Assembly (NCBI RefSeq): GCF_002799245.1
Contig: NZ_NEQV01000005.1
Location: forward strand, 248,001 to 312,000
From: Stenotrophomonas maltophilia
GTDB lineage: Bacteria > Pseudomonadota > Gammaproteobacteria > Xanthomonadales > Xanthomonadaceae
Length of the DNA: 64,000 bases
Reading direction: 5' to 3'
The notes below the pieces were generated by a model. It was not told the origin of the DNA. It ran no database searches and worked only from the letters and a program-made list of their open reading frames with translations. A program made the position numbers and the translations under genes. Below are positions 1-8,851 of the stretch, in pieces. The first letter of the stretch is position 1; the number at the start of each line of letters is the position of its first letter.

Positions 1-754
1 AATAGCGCCAGGATGCTTTGGCGGACGGCGGGGTCTGCCCATAGAAAACATCCATGTGGCCCACGGGCATCGACTTCGGGGTCACGTGCATGACCACGCT
101 GCGACGGGTTCCGGCAGAGGGGTGCGGGGCACCGCCGTGGAACAGTTGTGGATGCCACACGATCACATCACCCGGCTCCACATGCACCGGTTGCGCCTGC
201 AGTCCAGCTTCTTCGCACTGGCGCGCCACTGCGTTCTGGTAAGCGGCCCAGCCTTCGCCGGACATCGGGCTTACCGGCCCGTCCCCGAATACCTCACGGC
301 GCATTGCCTGAAGGTCGATGGGAGGAAGCAGGTGGCTGCCGGGCACCACCCGTAGCGGACCGTTGCTGTCGTCGACGGCATCCAGCGCCGTCCATACGCC
401 CATGTAGCGTTCACCCGGCGAGGTGCAGAACACGGGCGTGTCGCGATGCAGGGGCTGCTCGGATCCACGCTCGTAGTACAAGCTGGTATAGAGCGTTGTC
501 GATTCACCCAGGAACCGATCACAGACGTCGATGGCCGCGTTGTCAGTAAGCAGGCGGGTGATCGCGTCGACCACCAGATGCAGGTTGACAACCCGGTACA
601 GGCGCTGGTGTTCGTCGAGGTTGCGTGCAACGGCCTTGGGGTTCCGCTGCTTGAAGCGCCCGATGCGCTGGTTGATGTCCTCCACCAGGCCTGGCGCGAT
701 GGCCTGGCGGACCACCACGAAGCCATCCCGCATTAGTGCGTCGAATGCATCCAT
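1..754 (-). CDS. PhyH (phytanoyl-CoA dioxygenase) family protein, C-terminus cut by window edge
   Basis: The minus strand stays open from an ATG at 754 to the window edge, giving 251 residues that start MDAFDALMRDGF. It carries the Fe(II)/2-oxoglutarate dioxygenase facial triad expected of PhyH proteins: H103 and D105 in an HRD motif, and a distal H206 in WHPQLFHGG. Arginines R217/R218 follow as the likely 2-oxoglutarate anchor. The family hydroxylates small molecules; the substrate here cannot be read from sequence. About 250 residues already cover a typical PhyH domain, so only the end is missing. No neighbour hints at a pathway. Confidence 0.85.
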   Translation of the reverse strand, partial: MDAFDALMRDGFVVVRQAIAPGLVEDINQRIGRFKQRNPKAVARNLDEHQRLYRVVNLHLVVDAITRLLTDNAAIDVCDRFLGESTTLYTSLYYERGSEQPLHRDTPVFCTSPGERYMGVWTALDAVDDSNGPLRVVPGSHLLPPIDLQAMRREVFGDGPVSPMSGEGWAAYQNAVARQCEEAGLQAQPVHVEPGDVIVWHPQLFHGGAPHPSAGTRRSVVMHVTPKSMPVGHMDVFYGQTPPSAKASWRY

Positions 755-804
755 TTCCCAGTTCCGTCTGAAAAGAATCAGTGTAGCGGCTGCAAGGTGG
801 CGAC

Positions 805-2037
805 TCAGCCCGCCACCTTGCCCCATACCTTGAAGGTGGTCAGCCACAGGCCGAGCATGCTGCCGAGATTGGTCAGCATGAAGGTCAGCACCACGCGGGT
901 AACGCGATTGCGGTACCAGCCCTTCAGGCTCTGCGCATCGTCACGCAGCTTCAGGAAGTCTTCGTAGGCGGGCTTGCGCAGGCGCGCTTCCACCAGCGCC
1001 GAGAACGCACCGGTCGGGATGCTCAGGCGGAATGGCTTGAACGGGGCCACCGCGATTGCGGTGAGGATGCTCAGCGGGTGGCCGCCGGCCAGCAGGCAGC
1101 CCAGGCCCGCCAGGCCACCGGTATACATCGCCCAGGTCGCCAGCAGCTCGGTGCCCACGCCCAGGCCGCCGCGGTAGAAGCCCACGCCGATGCCGGTCGC
1201 CACGATCGCCAGGATGCCGAGCGTGAACCACGGAATGTTGCGCTTCTTCGGCACAGCCTCCAGCTCTGCGCGCAGCGGCGCCGGCGCCTCGGTGTCGGTT
1301 TCCAGGTAGCGCGCCAGCCCGGCCAGGTGACCGGCACCGACCACTGCCAGCACTTCGCGCTGGTGCGGGTCGTGCGCTTCGCGCAGGCGCGTGGCCATGT
1401 AACGGTCGCGCTCACCGATGATGGTCTCGTACAGCGCCGGGCTCTCGCTGGCGAACTCACCGAAGCTCGATTCCAGCATGTCGCCCTGCTTGAGCTTCTC
1501 GATCTCGTTCTCGCCCACTTCCTCGGACGAGAACAGGCCGGCGCCAAGCCCGGCGACCAGTTTCAGCTTGCCGAAGAAACCCAGCCGCTGCGACGCACGG
1601 CGGAAGGTCAGGCCAACCTCGCGGTCGATCAGGTGCACGGGCAGGTCGCGTTCGCGCGCCAGCTCCACCGCACGCTTCAGCTCGGCACCGGGCTCGATGT
1701 CGAGCTGTTCGGCCAGGCGGCGCTGGTAGGCGGACAGGGCCAGGTTGGCGGCGAACAGGGCGACGCGGCCCTTGCGGATCACCTCGACCAGGTCGAGCTT
1801 GGCCAGCGTGTCCGGGTCGCTCAGCGCCTGCAGGCGCTGCGGGTCCAGCTCGACGGCCACCGCATCGAAGCGGCCGCTGTCGATGGCCTTTTCCACGGCC
1901 TCGACGCTGGCGCGTGAGACGTGGGCGGTGCCCAGCAGGGTGTAACGCACGCCGTCGCGTTCAACGACGCGCACCGGCTGACCGGCGAACAGGTCGTCAC
2001 CGGTATCGGGAAGGGTTTCGGTCATGGATTCATTCAT
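805..2037 (-). CDS. TraB/PrgY family membrane protein
   Basis: The protein is 410 aa. The N-terminal half has TraB-family features: a GTAHVSRASVEAV segment, VAVELDPQRL, and a later VVGAGHLAGLARYL motif with conserved Gly/His. The C-terminal third has several hydrophobic stretches (around IPWFTLGILAIVATGIGVGF, the GGLAGLGCLLAGG region, and the last 35 residues) that are probably membrane segments. TraB/PrgY proteins are proposed inhibitors of peptide pheromone or membrane proteases, but the bacterial chromosomal role is unknown. The ATG at 2037 overlaps the stop of the upstream acetyltransferase; an in-frame ATG at 2025 (MTETLP) is an equally possible start, and neither has a strong ribosome binding site. 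Confidence 0.85.
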   Translation of the reverse strand: MNESMTETLPDTGDDLFAGQPVRVVERDGVRYTLLGTAHVSRASVEAVEKAIDSGRFDAVAVELDPQRLQALSDPDTLAKLDLVEVIRKGRVALFAANLALSAYQRRLAEQLDIEPGAELKRAVELARERDLPVHLIDREVGLTFRRASQRLGFFGKLKLVAGLGAGLFSSEEVGENEIEKLKQGDMLESSFGEFASESPALYETIIGERDRYMATRLREAHDPHQREVLAVVGAGHLAGLARYLETDTEAPAPLRAELEAVPKKRNIPWFTLGILAIVATGIGVGFYRGGLGVGTELLATWAMYTGGLAGLGCLLAGGHPLSILTAIAVAPFKPFRLSIPTGAFSALVEARLRKPAYEDFLKLRDDAQSLKGWYRNRVTRVVLTFMLTNLGSMLGLWLTTFKVWGKVAG

Positions 2038-2560
2038 TGGAAGGTGCGGTGTCGGCGCCGTCGCCGAGCGCGCGCTGCATCTGCACGGTATCCAGCCAGC
2101 GGCCATGCTTGCGGCCGAGGCCACGGAACACGCCGACCAGCTCGAAGCCGAAGCGTTCGTGCAGCTTGATCGACGCGGTGTTGGTCGGTTCGCCGATCAC
2201 CGCCACCATCTGCCGGTAGCCGCGTGCCACGCAGGCATCGATCAGGGCCTGCAGGAGGCCGGTGCCGACGCCTTTGCCTTGGAACGCGGCATCGACGTAG
2301 ACCGAGTTCTCCACGGTCCACTGGTAAGCGACGCGGGTGCGGTAGGTGTTGGCGTAGGCATAGCCCGCCACCTGGCCGTCGATCTCGGCGACCAGGTAGG
2401 GGAAGCCACGGTCGATGATGTCACGCATGCGGCGCAGCATCTCCGACGTGTCGGGGATGTCGTACTCGTAGGTGTTGACGAAGTCGGTCACTTCCACCGC
2501 GTAGATCGCGGTGATCGCATCGATGTCGGCAGGGCCGGCATCACGGATGAGGACGGCCAT
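2030..2560 (-). CDS. GNAT family N-acetyltransferase (phosphinothricin acetyltransferase-like)
   Basis: A 176-aa single-domain GNAT protein. The N-terminus IRDAGPADIDAITAIYAVEV and the acetyl-CoA loop QGKGVGTGLLQAL (Q/R-x-x-G-x-G) are visible, followed by the usual C-terminal SIKLHERFGFELVG strand-helix. This arrangement and length match the Pat/YwnH subgroup that acetylates amino-acid-like substrates such as phosphinothricin or methionine sulfoximine; the exact substrate is not determinable. The end overlaps the TraB-family gene start by a few bases, and aguB ends only 14 nt upstream, so the three minus-strand genes may be cotranscribed. Confidence 0.9.
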   Translation of the reverse strand: MAVLIRDAGPADIDAITAIYAVEVTDFVNTYEYDIPDTSEMLRRMRDIIDRGFPYLVAEIDGQVAGYAYANTYRTRVAYQWTVENSVYVDAAFQGKGVGTGLLQALIDACVARGYRQMVAVIGEPTNTASIKLHERFGFELVGVFRGLGRKHGRWLDTVQMQRALGDGADTAPSNE

Positions 2561-2574
2561 GCGCGGGCTCCGGC

Positions 2575-3462
2575 TCAGTCGATGTAGCGCTTGAGCAGGT
2601 CGCCGTAGGCATCGATGCGGCGATCACGCAGGAACGGCCAGATGCGGCGCACATGCTCGCTGCGCTGCAGGTCGACGTCGCACAGCAGCACGGTGGCCTC
2701 GGTGCCGGCTTCGGCCAGGAACTCGCCCTGCGGGCCGAGCACGTGGCTGTTGCCCCAGAACTGGATGCCCGACGCGCCCAGCGGCGAGGCCTCGTGGCCG
2801 ACGCGGTTGCAGCTCAGCACCGGCAGGCCGTTGGCCACGGCATGGCCGCGGTGGCTCAGTACCCAGGCATCGCGCTGGCGGGTCTTCTCGTCCTGCACGT
2901 CGTCCGGGTCCCAGCCGATCGCGGTCGGGTACAGCAGCAGCTCGGCGCCGGCCAGCGCCATCAGGCGCGCCGCTTCCGGGTACCACTGGTCCCAGCACAC
3001 CAGCACGCCCAGGCGGCCCACCGAGGTATCGATCGGCGTGAAGCCGATGTCGCCCGGGGTGAAGTAGAACTTCTCGTAGAAGCCCGGGTCATCCGGGATA
3101 TGCATCTTGCGGTACTTGCCGAGCAGCGTGCCGTCCTTCTCGAACACCACGGCGGTGTTGTGGTACAGGCCGGCAGCGCGGCGCTCGAACAGCGAGCCGA
3201 CCAGCACCACGCCATGCTTCTTCGCCAGCGCGCCAAGACGCTCGGTGCTCGGGCCCGGAATCGGCTCGGCCAGGTCGAACTCGTCCACCGATTCGTGCTG
3301 GCAGAAGTACGGACCGTTATGCAGTTCCTGCAGCAGTACCAGCTTGGCACCCTGTGCAGCCGCCTCGGCCACGCGTGCTTCGATCACCGCCAGGTTGGCG
3401 GCGGCATCACCGTGGTTGCGCTCCTGGATCAGGGCGACGGTAAGGGGGCTGCGCGAGTTCAT
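2575..3462 (-). CDS. aguB: N-carbamoylputrescine amidase
   Basis: A 295-aa carbon-nitrogen hydrolase that converts N-carbamoylputrescine to putrescine, CO2 and ammonia, the last step of the agmatine route to putrescine. The catalytic triad of the nitrilase fold is visible: E46 in LLQELHNGPYFC, K119 in GKYRKMHIPDDPG, and C156 in VLVCWDQWYPEAAR. The substrate-pocket sequences are those of AguB enzymes. It is read in the same direction as agmatine deiminase (aguA), which lies upstream beyond a SMAG palindrome, so the two steps are encoded side by side although the 190-nt gap leaves cotranscription unproven. Confidence 0.95.
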   Translation of the reverse strand: MNSRSPLTVALIQERNHGDAAANLAVIEARVAEAAAQGAKLVLLQELHNGPYFCQHESVDEFDLAEPIPGPSTERLGALAKKHGVVLVGSLFERRAAGLYHNTAVVFEKDGTLLGKYRKMHIPDDPGFYEKFYFTPGDIGFTPIDTSVGRLGVLVCWDQWYPEAARLMALAGAELLLYPTAIGWDPDDVQDEKTRQRDAWVLSHRGHAVANGLPVLSCNRVGHEASPLGASGIQFWGNSHVLGPQGEFLAEAGTEATVLLCDVDLQRSEHVRRIWPFLRDRRIDAYGDLLKRYID

Positions 3463-3544
3463 GCGGGGCGTTCCTGCGGGGGAAAACCTGCATGTTAGCG
3501 CGGATGGGCGGCGACGGCGTGTCGTGTGCTGAATGGCCGGTGTT

Positions 3545-3620
3545 GTAGAGCCGAACCCATGCTCGGCTGCGTTCTGCTCCGGACGTGCGAACGGCCAGCC
3601 GAGCGTGGGCTCGGCTCTAC
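3545..3620. repeat. SMAG-type (GTAG) REP dimer
   Basis: Two inverted copies of a small palindrome headed by GTAG (GTAGAGCCGA...TCGGCT and its inverse ending CTCTAC) are separated by about 25 nt. This is the arrangement described for S. maltophilia GTAG elements. It sits between aguB and aguA. One arm has an A where other copies have G (GCCGAACCC), and the other has GCGTGGGC. Confidence 0.85.
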
Positions 3621-3652
3621 AGGAGCCGCCGGGCAGGGCCCGGCGTCATCCA

Positions 3653-4690
3653 TTACGCCTTCAACAACCCTGCCGGCAGCTGCATGGTGATGCAGTGCAG
3701 GCTGCCGTTCTGCCAGATCAGCGAGCGGCAGGGCACCTGCACGATCTCGCGACCCGGGTGCGCCTGTGCCAGCACGTCGCGGGCCAGGTCATCGGCCGGA
3801 TCGCCATAGGCCGGCATCAGCACCGCGCCGTTGACGATCAGGTAATTGGCGTACGAGGCGGCCAGGCGGCGGCCTTCGTCGATCACCGGCTGTGCCCATG
3901 GCAGCGGGAACAGGCGGTACGGCTGGCCATCCCGGGTGCGCAGCGCGGCCAGCTCATTGCCCATCGCCTGCAGTTCGGCGTAGTGCGAGTCGCTCTCGTC
4001 GTCGCAGGCCTGGTAGACGATGCTGTCAGCCGAGGCGAAGCGGGCGAGGGTATCGATATGGGCGTCGGTGTCGTCGCCTTCCAGGTAGCCGTGGTCCAGC
4101 CACAGCACGCGGTCCTGCTGCAGCCAGTCGGCCAGGTCGGCGCTCAGGCTGGCGCGGTCGCGATCCGGATGGCGCTCGTGCAGGCACTTCCAGGTGGTCA
4201 GCAGGGTGCCTTCGCCGTCGGTCTCGATGCCGCCGCCTTCCAGCGCGAACGGAATGCTGCGCACCGGCGCATCGTTGAACACGCCGGCCTGGTCGAGCAC
4301 GCCCACCAGCTGGTCATCCAGGGTGGCGTCGAACTTGCCGCCCCACCCGGTGAAGCGGAAATCCAGCAGCTGGAAGCCGCCGTCGGCACGGCGCAGGGTG
4401 ATCGGGCCGGAGTCGCGCAGCCAGGTATCGTCGTAGGCCGCCGTGGTGAAGTGGACCTTGTCCATGTCGATGCGGTTGGAGCGCAGCCGCATCTCGGCAT
4501 AGGTCTCCACATCATCGTCGGCCACGCAGATCAGCACCGGCTGGAAGCGGGTGATGGCCGCGACCAGGGCGATGTAGGTCTCTTCCACCTGGCCCAGGCG
4601 GTCAGCCCAGTCGGTGTCGGCGGTGGGCCAGGCAATCAGGACGCCGCTCTGGGCTTCCCACTCGGCAGGAAAACGAAGGGTCTGGTTCAT
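3653..4690 (-). CDS. aguA: Agmatine deiminase
   Basis: A 345-aa peptidylarginine-deiminase-fold enzyme that hydrolyses agmatine to N-carbamoylputrescine and ammonia. The N-terminus PAEWEAQSGVLIAWP is the family signature; DDTWLRDSGPI, RFTGWGGKF and EGGGIETDGEGTLLTT carry the guanidino-binding and catalytic Asp/Glu/His positions. The catalytic cysteine is C333 in GSLHCITMQLP close to the C-terminus. It pairs with aguB downstream to form a complete agmatine-to-putrescine route. Confidence 0.95.
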   Translation of the reverse strand: MNQTLRFPAEWEAQSGVLIAWPTADTDWADRLGQVEETYIALVAAITRFQPVLICVADDDVETYAEMRLRSNRIDMDKVHFTTAAYDDTWLRDSGPITLRRADGGFQLLDFRFTGWGGKFDATLDDQLVGVLDQAGVFNDAPVRSIPFALEGGGIETDGEGTLLTTWKCLHERHPDRDRASLSADLADWLQQDRVLWLDHGYLEGDDTDAHIDTLARFASADSIVYQACDDESDSHYAELQAMGNELAALRTRDGQPYRLFPLPWAQPVIDEGRRLAASYANYLIVNGAVLMPAYGDPADDLARDVLAQAHPGREIVQVPCRSLIWQNGSLHCITMQLPAGLLKA

Positions 4691-4729
4691 GGTCTCGCTA
4701 CACAGGCCCGCCCACGGCGGGTGATGGGA

Positions 4730-5059
4730 TCAACGGATCGGCGGTTTCGGGCCGATTTCGTTCGGGTCCGCCTGGTTGGCCACCACGTTGATCACCTTCT
4801 GCTTCTCGAAGTAGACGGTGAACTGCGGGTACACCCAGCGGTTGATGGTCGGCCACTGCCGCTTCTGCCCGCCCCGTGGCTGCAGCTGCTCGTTGGGCGC
4901 GCCGAACTGCGCCTGCACCTGCTGCATGCTCTGGCCGCGCACGGGCAGGGCACCGGCCGGCTTCTCGCGGGCGCGGTCGACAAGCAGGGTATCGGCGAGT
5001 GCCGGCGTGGCGGCGGCCAGGGTGGCCATCACGGCCAGGGCGGACAGGTAACGCTTCAT
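4730..5059 (-). CDS. Small exported protein of unknown function, BamE/SmpA-like fold possible
   Basis: A 109-aa protein with a clear signal peptide: KR near the N-terminus, a hydrophobic core, and an ALA|D cleavage site after residue 22. The mature part contains PVRGQSMQQVQAQFGAPNE followed by aromatic strands (INRWVYPQFTVYFEKQKV). The helix-then-GxP pattern resembles SmpA/BamE-type domains, but similarity is too weak for a firm call. It is probably periplasmic. It lies 39 nt upstream of aguA in the same direction, and downstream of the L36 terminator. Confidence 0.7.
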   Translation of the reverse strand: MKRYLSALAVMATLAAATPALADTLLVDRAREKPAGALPVRGQSMQQVQAQFGAPNEQLQPRGGQKRQWPTINRWVYPQFTVYFEKQKVINVVANQADPNEIGPKPPIR

Positions 5060-5128
5060 CTCGATCTACTCCCCAGTGGTCAAGAAAGGCGATTACAGCA
5101 AAAACGGCGGGAAAAAGCCGCATAAACA

Positions 5129-5152
5129 AAAAACCGCCCGAAGGCGGTTTCT
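5129..5152 (-). terminator. Rho-independent terminator after rpmJ
   Basis: Read on the minus strand, AAACCGCC-TTCG-GGCGGTTT is an 8-bp stem with a stable TTCG loop followed by a short T run. It lies 52 nt past the rpmJ stop and separates it from the exported-protein gene. Confidence 0.8.
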
Positions 5153-5204
5153 TGCATCGGGTCGGCCCCGCGTAGGGCCAGCCGCAGCCGGGAGGCTGTG
5201 AGGC

Positions 5205-5330
5205 TTAGCGCTGACGCGCCTTGAAACGCGGGTTCGACTTGCAGATGACGAAGATCTTGCCACGACGACGCACGACCTTGCAGTCACGGTGACGGGCCTT
5301 CGCCGACTTCAGGGAGGACAGGACTTTCAT
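5205..5330 (-). CDS. rpmJ: 50S ribosomal protein L36, cysteine-poor (type B) form
   Basis: A 41-aa basic protein starting [18 protein letters not shown]36 sits in the large subunit near the peptidyl transferase region. The zinc form has a C-x2-C...C...H ribbon of about 37 residues; this copy is 41 aa and retains only two cysteines (C17 and C30), so it is the C-minus, zinc-independent paralogue type (like YkgO). An open frame extends 21 codons upstream, but the ATG at 5330 is the family start. No Zur box was recognised by eye. Confidence 0.9.
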   Translation of the reverse strand: MKVLSSLKSAKARHRDCKVVRRRGKIFVICKSNPRFKARQR

Positions 5331-5527
5331 GGCATACCTCGGCGTAAACAGTAGTTGTTCGGGTGGAGCGTGGCCGCGATATGCGAAAGACAATCGGCAG
5401 TTGACGCTCGTTCAAGCCCGCCATTCTACCGGGCTTTTCCTCGTGGTTTCAAGTGGTTGCACAAAAGATCCCGCTGGGGGCGTCTGGCAGGGGCTAGAAT
5501 GGCCTCTTCACACGCTCTGGGACCCCC

Positions 5528-6205
5528 ATGAATCCACTCGCTCCCGTCCTGACCATCGACGGCCCATCCGGGGCCGGCAAGGGTACCATCAGCCGCATCA
5601 TCGCGCGCAGGATGGGCTGGCATTACCTGGATTCGGGCGCGCTGTACCGGGCGGTGGGCGTGGCCGCAAGCTGGGCCGACATCGACACCTCCGACGCCTC
5701 GGCGCTGGTCCGTTGTACGTTCGACACCCACGTTCAGTTTGTCGAGCAGGGCGATGCCATGCGGGTCATGGTCAATGGCACCGATGCCACCGACGAGCTG
5801 CGCCTGGAGACCACCGGTGCGCTGGCCTCGGCCATTGCCGCCATTCCCGAGGTCCGGGCCGCCCTGAAGGAGCGCCAGCGCGCATTCAGGGAGCTGCCAG
5901 GCCTGGTCGCCGACGGTCGCGACATGGGTACGGTGATCTTCCCGGACGCCTCCTACAAGGTCTTCCTGACCGCCAGTGCCGAGGAGCGCGCCGAGCGCCG
6001 GCATAAGCAGTTGAAAGACAAGGGGGTTTCTGTTAACTTTGATGACCTCCTGCGCGAGATCATGGCCCGCGACGCCCGTGATGCTCAGCGTACCGTGGCG
6101 CCCCTGAAGCCGGCAGACGATGCTGTCCTCATCGACACCACAGGCATCGGCATCGATGATGTCGTTGCCCGAGTGATGGATCTGCTTCCGGTTCCGGCTG
6201 CCTGA
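5528..6205 (+). CDS. cmk: Cytidylate kinase
   Basis: A 225-aa enzyme phosphorylating CMP/dCMP with ATP in the cytoplasm. The P-loop is GPSGAGKGT at residues 12-20. [10 protein letters not shown] and [13 protein letters not shown] are the nucleotide-monophosphate binding motifs, and [15 protein letters not shown] is the lid region. It precedes rpsA, the conserved cmk-rpsA order of proteobacteria. Confidence 0.96.
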   Translation: MNPLAPVLTIDGPSGAGKGTISRIIARRMGWHYLDSGALYRAVGVAASWADIDTSDASALVRCTFDTHVQFVEQGDAMRVMVNGTDATDELRLETTGALASAIAAIPEVRAALKERQRAFRELPGLVADGRDMGTVIFPDASYKVFLTASAEERAERRHKQLKDKGVSVNFDDLLREIMARDARDAQRTVAPLKPADDAVLIDTTGIGIDDVVARVMDLLPVPAA

Positions 6206-6403
6206 TCCGTTCGCGCGGGAGCACTGCCAGCAGCATCGGCGGTGGTCGCGCATAGCAGTGCTGTACCAGCTCCGTCGCGCAATGATGCGTGGCGGTTTTC
6301 CTACTACACACGACCTGCGTTTCCGGGGTCGACCAACAGGCGGGCGGTCGCCATTCCCCTGAAGGGGACGCCACCGACCCATGTGTCCAACAGAGTAAAT
6401 CTA

Positions 6404-8089
6404 ATGACCGAATCATTTGCCGAACTGTTTGAAGCCAGCCAGGCCAACCTGGCCAAGCTGAAGCCGGGCGCCATCGTCAGCGGTACCGTTGTTGAAGTCC
6501 GCGGCGACGTCGTGGTGATCAACGCTGGCCTGAAGTCCGAAGGCATCGTGCCGATCGAACAGTTCCGTAACGACGCTGGCGAAATCGACGTCGCCGAAGG
6601 CGACATCGTCAAGGTCGCCCTCGACTCGATCGAGAACGGCTTCGGCGAAACCGTCCTGTCGCGCGAGAAGGCCAAGCGCGCGATGGTGTGGGACGAGCTG
6701 GAAGAAGCGTTGGAAAAGAACGAAACCATCACCGGCCGCATCAGCGGCAAGGTCAAGGGTGGTTTCACCGTGGACATCAAGGATGTCCGCGCCTTCCTGC
6801 CGGGTTCCCTGGTCGATGTGCGCCCGGTGCGCGATCCGGCCTACCTGGAAGGCAAGGAGCTCGAGTTCAAGCTCATCAAGCTGGACCGCAAGCGTAACAA
6901 CGTCGTGGTCTCGCGCCGCGCTGTCGTCGAAAGCGAGCACTCGGAAGAGCGCGAGCAGCTGATGGACAAGCTGCAGGAAGGCGCGATCCTGAAGGGTGTC
7001 GTCAAGAACCTGACCGACTACGGCGCATTCGTGGACCTGGGCGGTATCGACGGCCTGCTGCACATCACCGACATGGCGTGGAAGCGCGTGCGTCACCCGT
7101 CGGAAGTCGTGAACGTCGGCGACGAGCTGGACGTCCGCGTGCTGAAGTTCGACCGCGAGCGCAACCGCGTTTCGCTGGGCCTGAAGCAGCTGGGCGAGGA
7201 TCCGTGGGACAACATCGGCCGTCGTTACCCGGCCAACAGCCGCGTCTTCGGCAAGGTCTCCAACGTCACCGATTACGGTGCGTTCGTTGAGATCGAGCCG
7301 GGCGTCGAAGGCCTGGTGCACGTCTCCGAGATGGATTGGACCAACAAGAACGTCAACCCGTCCAAGGTTGTCCAGGTTGGTGATGAAGTCGAAGTGATGG
7401 TGCTGGACGTCGATGAAGAGCGTCGCCGTATCTCGCTGGGCATGAAGCAGGTTGCCGCCAATCCGTGGGAAACCTTCGCTGCCACCCACAAGAAGGGTGA
7501 CAAGGTGTCGGGCCAGATCAAGTCGATCACCGACTTCGGCATCTTCATCGGCCTGGACGGCGGCATCGACGGCCTGGTCCACCTGTCCGACATCAGCTGG
7601 AACACCACCGGCGAAGACGTCGTTCGCAACTTCAAGAAGGGCGATACCCTGGACGCCGTCGTCCTGGCTGTCGATCCGGAGCGCGAGCGCATCTCCCTGG
7701 GCGTGAAGCAGCTGGAGCAGGATCCGTTCGGCCAGTACATGGCTGCCAATCCGAAGGGCTCCAAGGTCGAAGGCGTGGTGAAGGAAGTCGACGCCAAGGG
7801 CGCGATCATCGAGCTGGCTGACGGCATCGAAGGTTACGTCTCGGCACGCGACATCGCCAACGAGCGCGTTGACGACGCCACCCAGCACCTGAAGGTCGGC
7901 GACAAGGTCGAAGCCAAGTTCGTGGGCATGGACCGCAAGGGCCGTACCCTGCAGCTGTCGATCAAGGCCAAGGACGACGCGGAAATGCGCGAAGTGCTGG
8001 AGGAATACCAGTCCTCTTCGGCTTCCAGCGGCACCACCCAGCTGGGCGCGCTGCTGCGTGCACAGCTGAACGGCAACAAGTCCGAGTAA
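6404..8089 (+). CDS. rpsA: 30S ribosomal protein S1
   Basis: A 561-aa protein with six S1 OB-fold repeats, recognisable by recurring GAFV/GIFI...GLVH/GLLHIT(S)D...V(L)D.ER.RISLG blocks. It binds mRNA 5' regions and the small subunit to start translation of structured messages. The frame is open 54 codons upstream, but the ATG at 6404 ([13 protein letters not shown]) is the family start and gives the standard length. The 198-nt gap after cmk is a candidate for autogenous control, as rpsA is self-regulated in gammaproteobacteria; no classical Shine-Dalgarno precedes the ATG. Confidence 0.96.
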   Translation: MTESFAELFEASQANLAKLKPGAIVSGTVVEVRGDVVVINAGLKSEGIVPIEQFRNDAGEIDVAEGDIVKVALDSIENGFGETVLSREKAKRAMVWDELEEALEKNETITGRISGKVKGGFTVDIKDVRAFLPGSLVDVRPVRDPAYLEGKELEFKLIKLDRKRNNVVVSRRAVVESEHSEEREQLMDKLQEGAILKGVVKNLTDYGAFVDLGGIDGLLHITDMAWKRVRHPSEVVNVGDELDVRVLKFDRERNRVSLGLKQLGEDPWDNIGRRYPANSRVFGKVSNVTDYGAFVEIEPGVEGLVHVSEMDWTNKNVNPSKVVQVGDEVEVMVLDVDEERRRISLGMKQVAANPWETFAATHKKGDKVSGQIKSITDFGIFIGLDGGIDGLVHLSDISWNTTGEDVVRNFKKGDTLDAVVLAVDPERERISLGVKQLEQDPFGQYMAANPKGSKVEGVVKEVDAKGAIIELADGIEGYVSARDIANERVDDATQHLKVGDKVEAKFVGMDRKGRTLQLSIKAKDDAEMREVLEEYQSSSASSGTTQLGALLRAQLNGNKSE

Positions 8090-8118
8090 TCGGCCTTACG
8101 CTGTTCGTTGTTTCCTGG

Positions 8119-8147
8119 ACGGCCCGGGCTTCTGCCCGGGCCGTTTC
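8119..8147 (+). terminator. Terminator hairpin after rpsA
   Basis: ACGGCCCGGGC-TTCT-GCCCGGGCCGT forms an 11-bp GC-rich stem with TT(C) after it. It lies 30 nt past the rpsA stop and before ihfB. The T run is short, so it may be a partial terminator. Confidence 0.7.
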
Positions 8148-8177
8148 AGACTGAGATGCCCCTGATGTGAGCCGGTA

Positions 8178-8483
8178 ATGACCAAATCCGAACTGATCGA
8201 AATCCTTGCGCGCCGCCAGGCGCACCTGAAGGCCGATGATGTCGATCTGGCGGTGAAGTCGTTGCTGGAAATGATGGGCGGATCGCTGTCCGCCGGGGAT
8301 CGCATCGAAATCCGTGGTTTTGGCAGCTTCTCGCTGCACTATCGTCCGCCGCGCCTGGGTCGCAACCCGAAGACCGGCGAATCGGTTGCCCTGCCGGGCA
8401 AGCATGTCCCCCATTTCAAGCCGGGCAAGGAACTGCGCGAGCGGGTCAGCAGTGTGCTGCCGCTGGACGCCGATCCGGCCTGA
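8178..8483 (+). CDS. ihfB: Integration host factor subunit beta
   Basis: A 101-aa DNA-bending protein of the HU/IHF family that pairs with IHF alpha. The N-terminus [17 protein letters not shown] is typical of IHF beta, and the beta-arm motif [22 protein letters not shown] carries the intercalating proline region. The position directly after rpsA is the conserved ihfB location. Confidence 0.96.
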
Positions 8484-8560
8484 GCCTTCCGTCGCGCCAC
8501 CGCGTGCGAATCCAGCCGCGAGTCGGATAAGCTACGGACTCCTGCCACTGGAGCTGTCGC

Positions 8561-8845
8561 ATGAAGGTTTTTCGTCTGCTGGTCCTGCTGGCGGTGCTGA
8601 TCCTTGGATTGATCATCGGTGCGGTCAACATGACCGCGATGTCGATCAACCTGCTGTTTACCCAGCTGCACACCTCGGTGGGCGTGGCCCTGATCGCCGC
8701 GCTGCTGGTCGGTGTCGTGGTCGGTGCCGGGCTGGTGCTGGTGAGCGTGGTCATTCCGCTCTACGGCCAGCTGCGCCGTGCCAACAAGTCCGCTGTCGCT
8801 TCGCCGGCACCGGTTGCTTCCCCCCAATCTTTTGATGGACGTTGA
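8561..8845 (+). CDS. lapA: LapA domain membrane protein
   Basis: A 94-aa inner-membrane protein with two hydrophobic helices (about residues 4-25 and 40-68) linked by the LapA-family segment NMTAMSINLLFTQLHTSVG, and a short cytoplasmic tail. LapA works with LapB in controlling lipopolysaccharide assembly and LpxC turnover. It is followed by lapB after 6 nt. Confidence 0.88.
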   Translation: MKVFRLLVLLAVLILGLIIGAVNMTAMSINLLFTQLHTSVGVALIAALLVGVVVGAGLVLVSVVIPLYGQLRRANKSAVASPAPVASPQSFDGR

Positions 8846-8851
8846 TCGAAG

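Noticed and set aside
37-58. TAGAAAACATCCATG at the left edge, similar in form to the CATCCATG hairpins of elements A and B
   Set aside because: It lies inside the PhyH coding frame (GHMDVFYG) and has no complementary arm, so the likeness is coincidental.
3533-5125. 530-codon plus-strand frame opposite aguA and the small exported protein gene
   Set aside because: Composition is that of a reverse-strand shadow and it crosses the SMAG dimer and two real genes.
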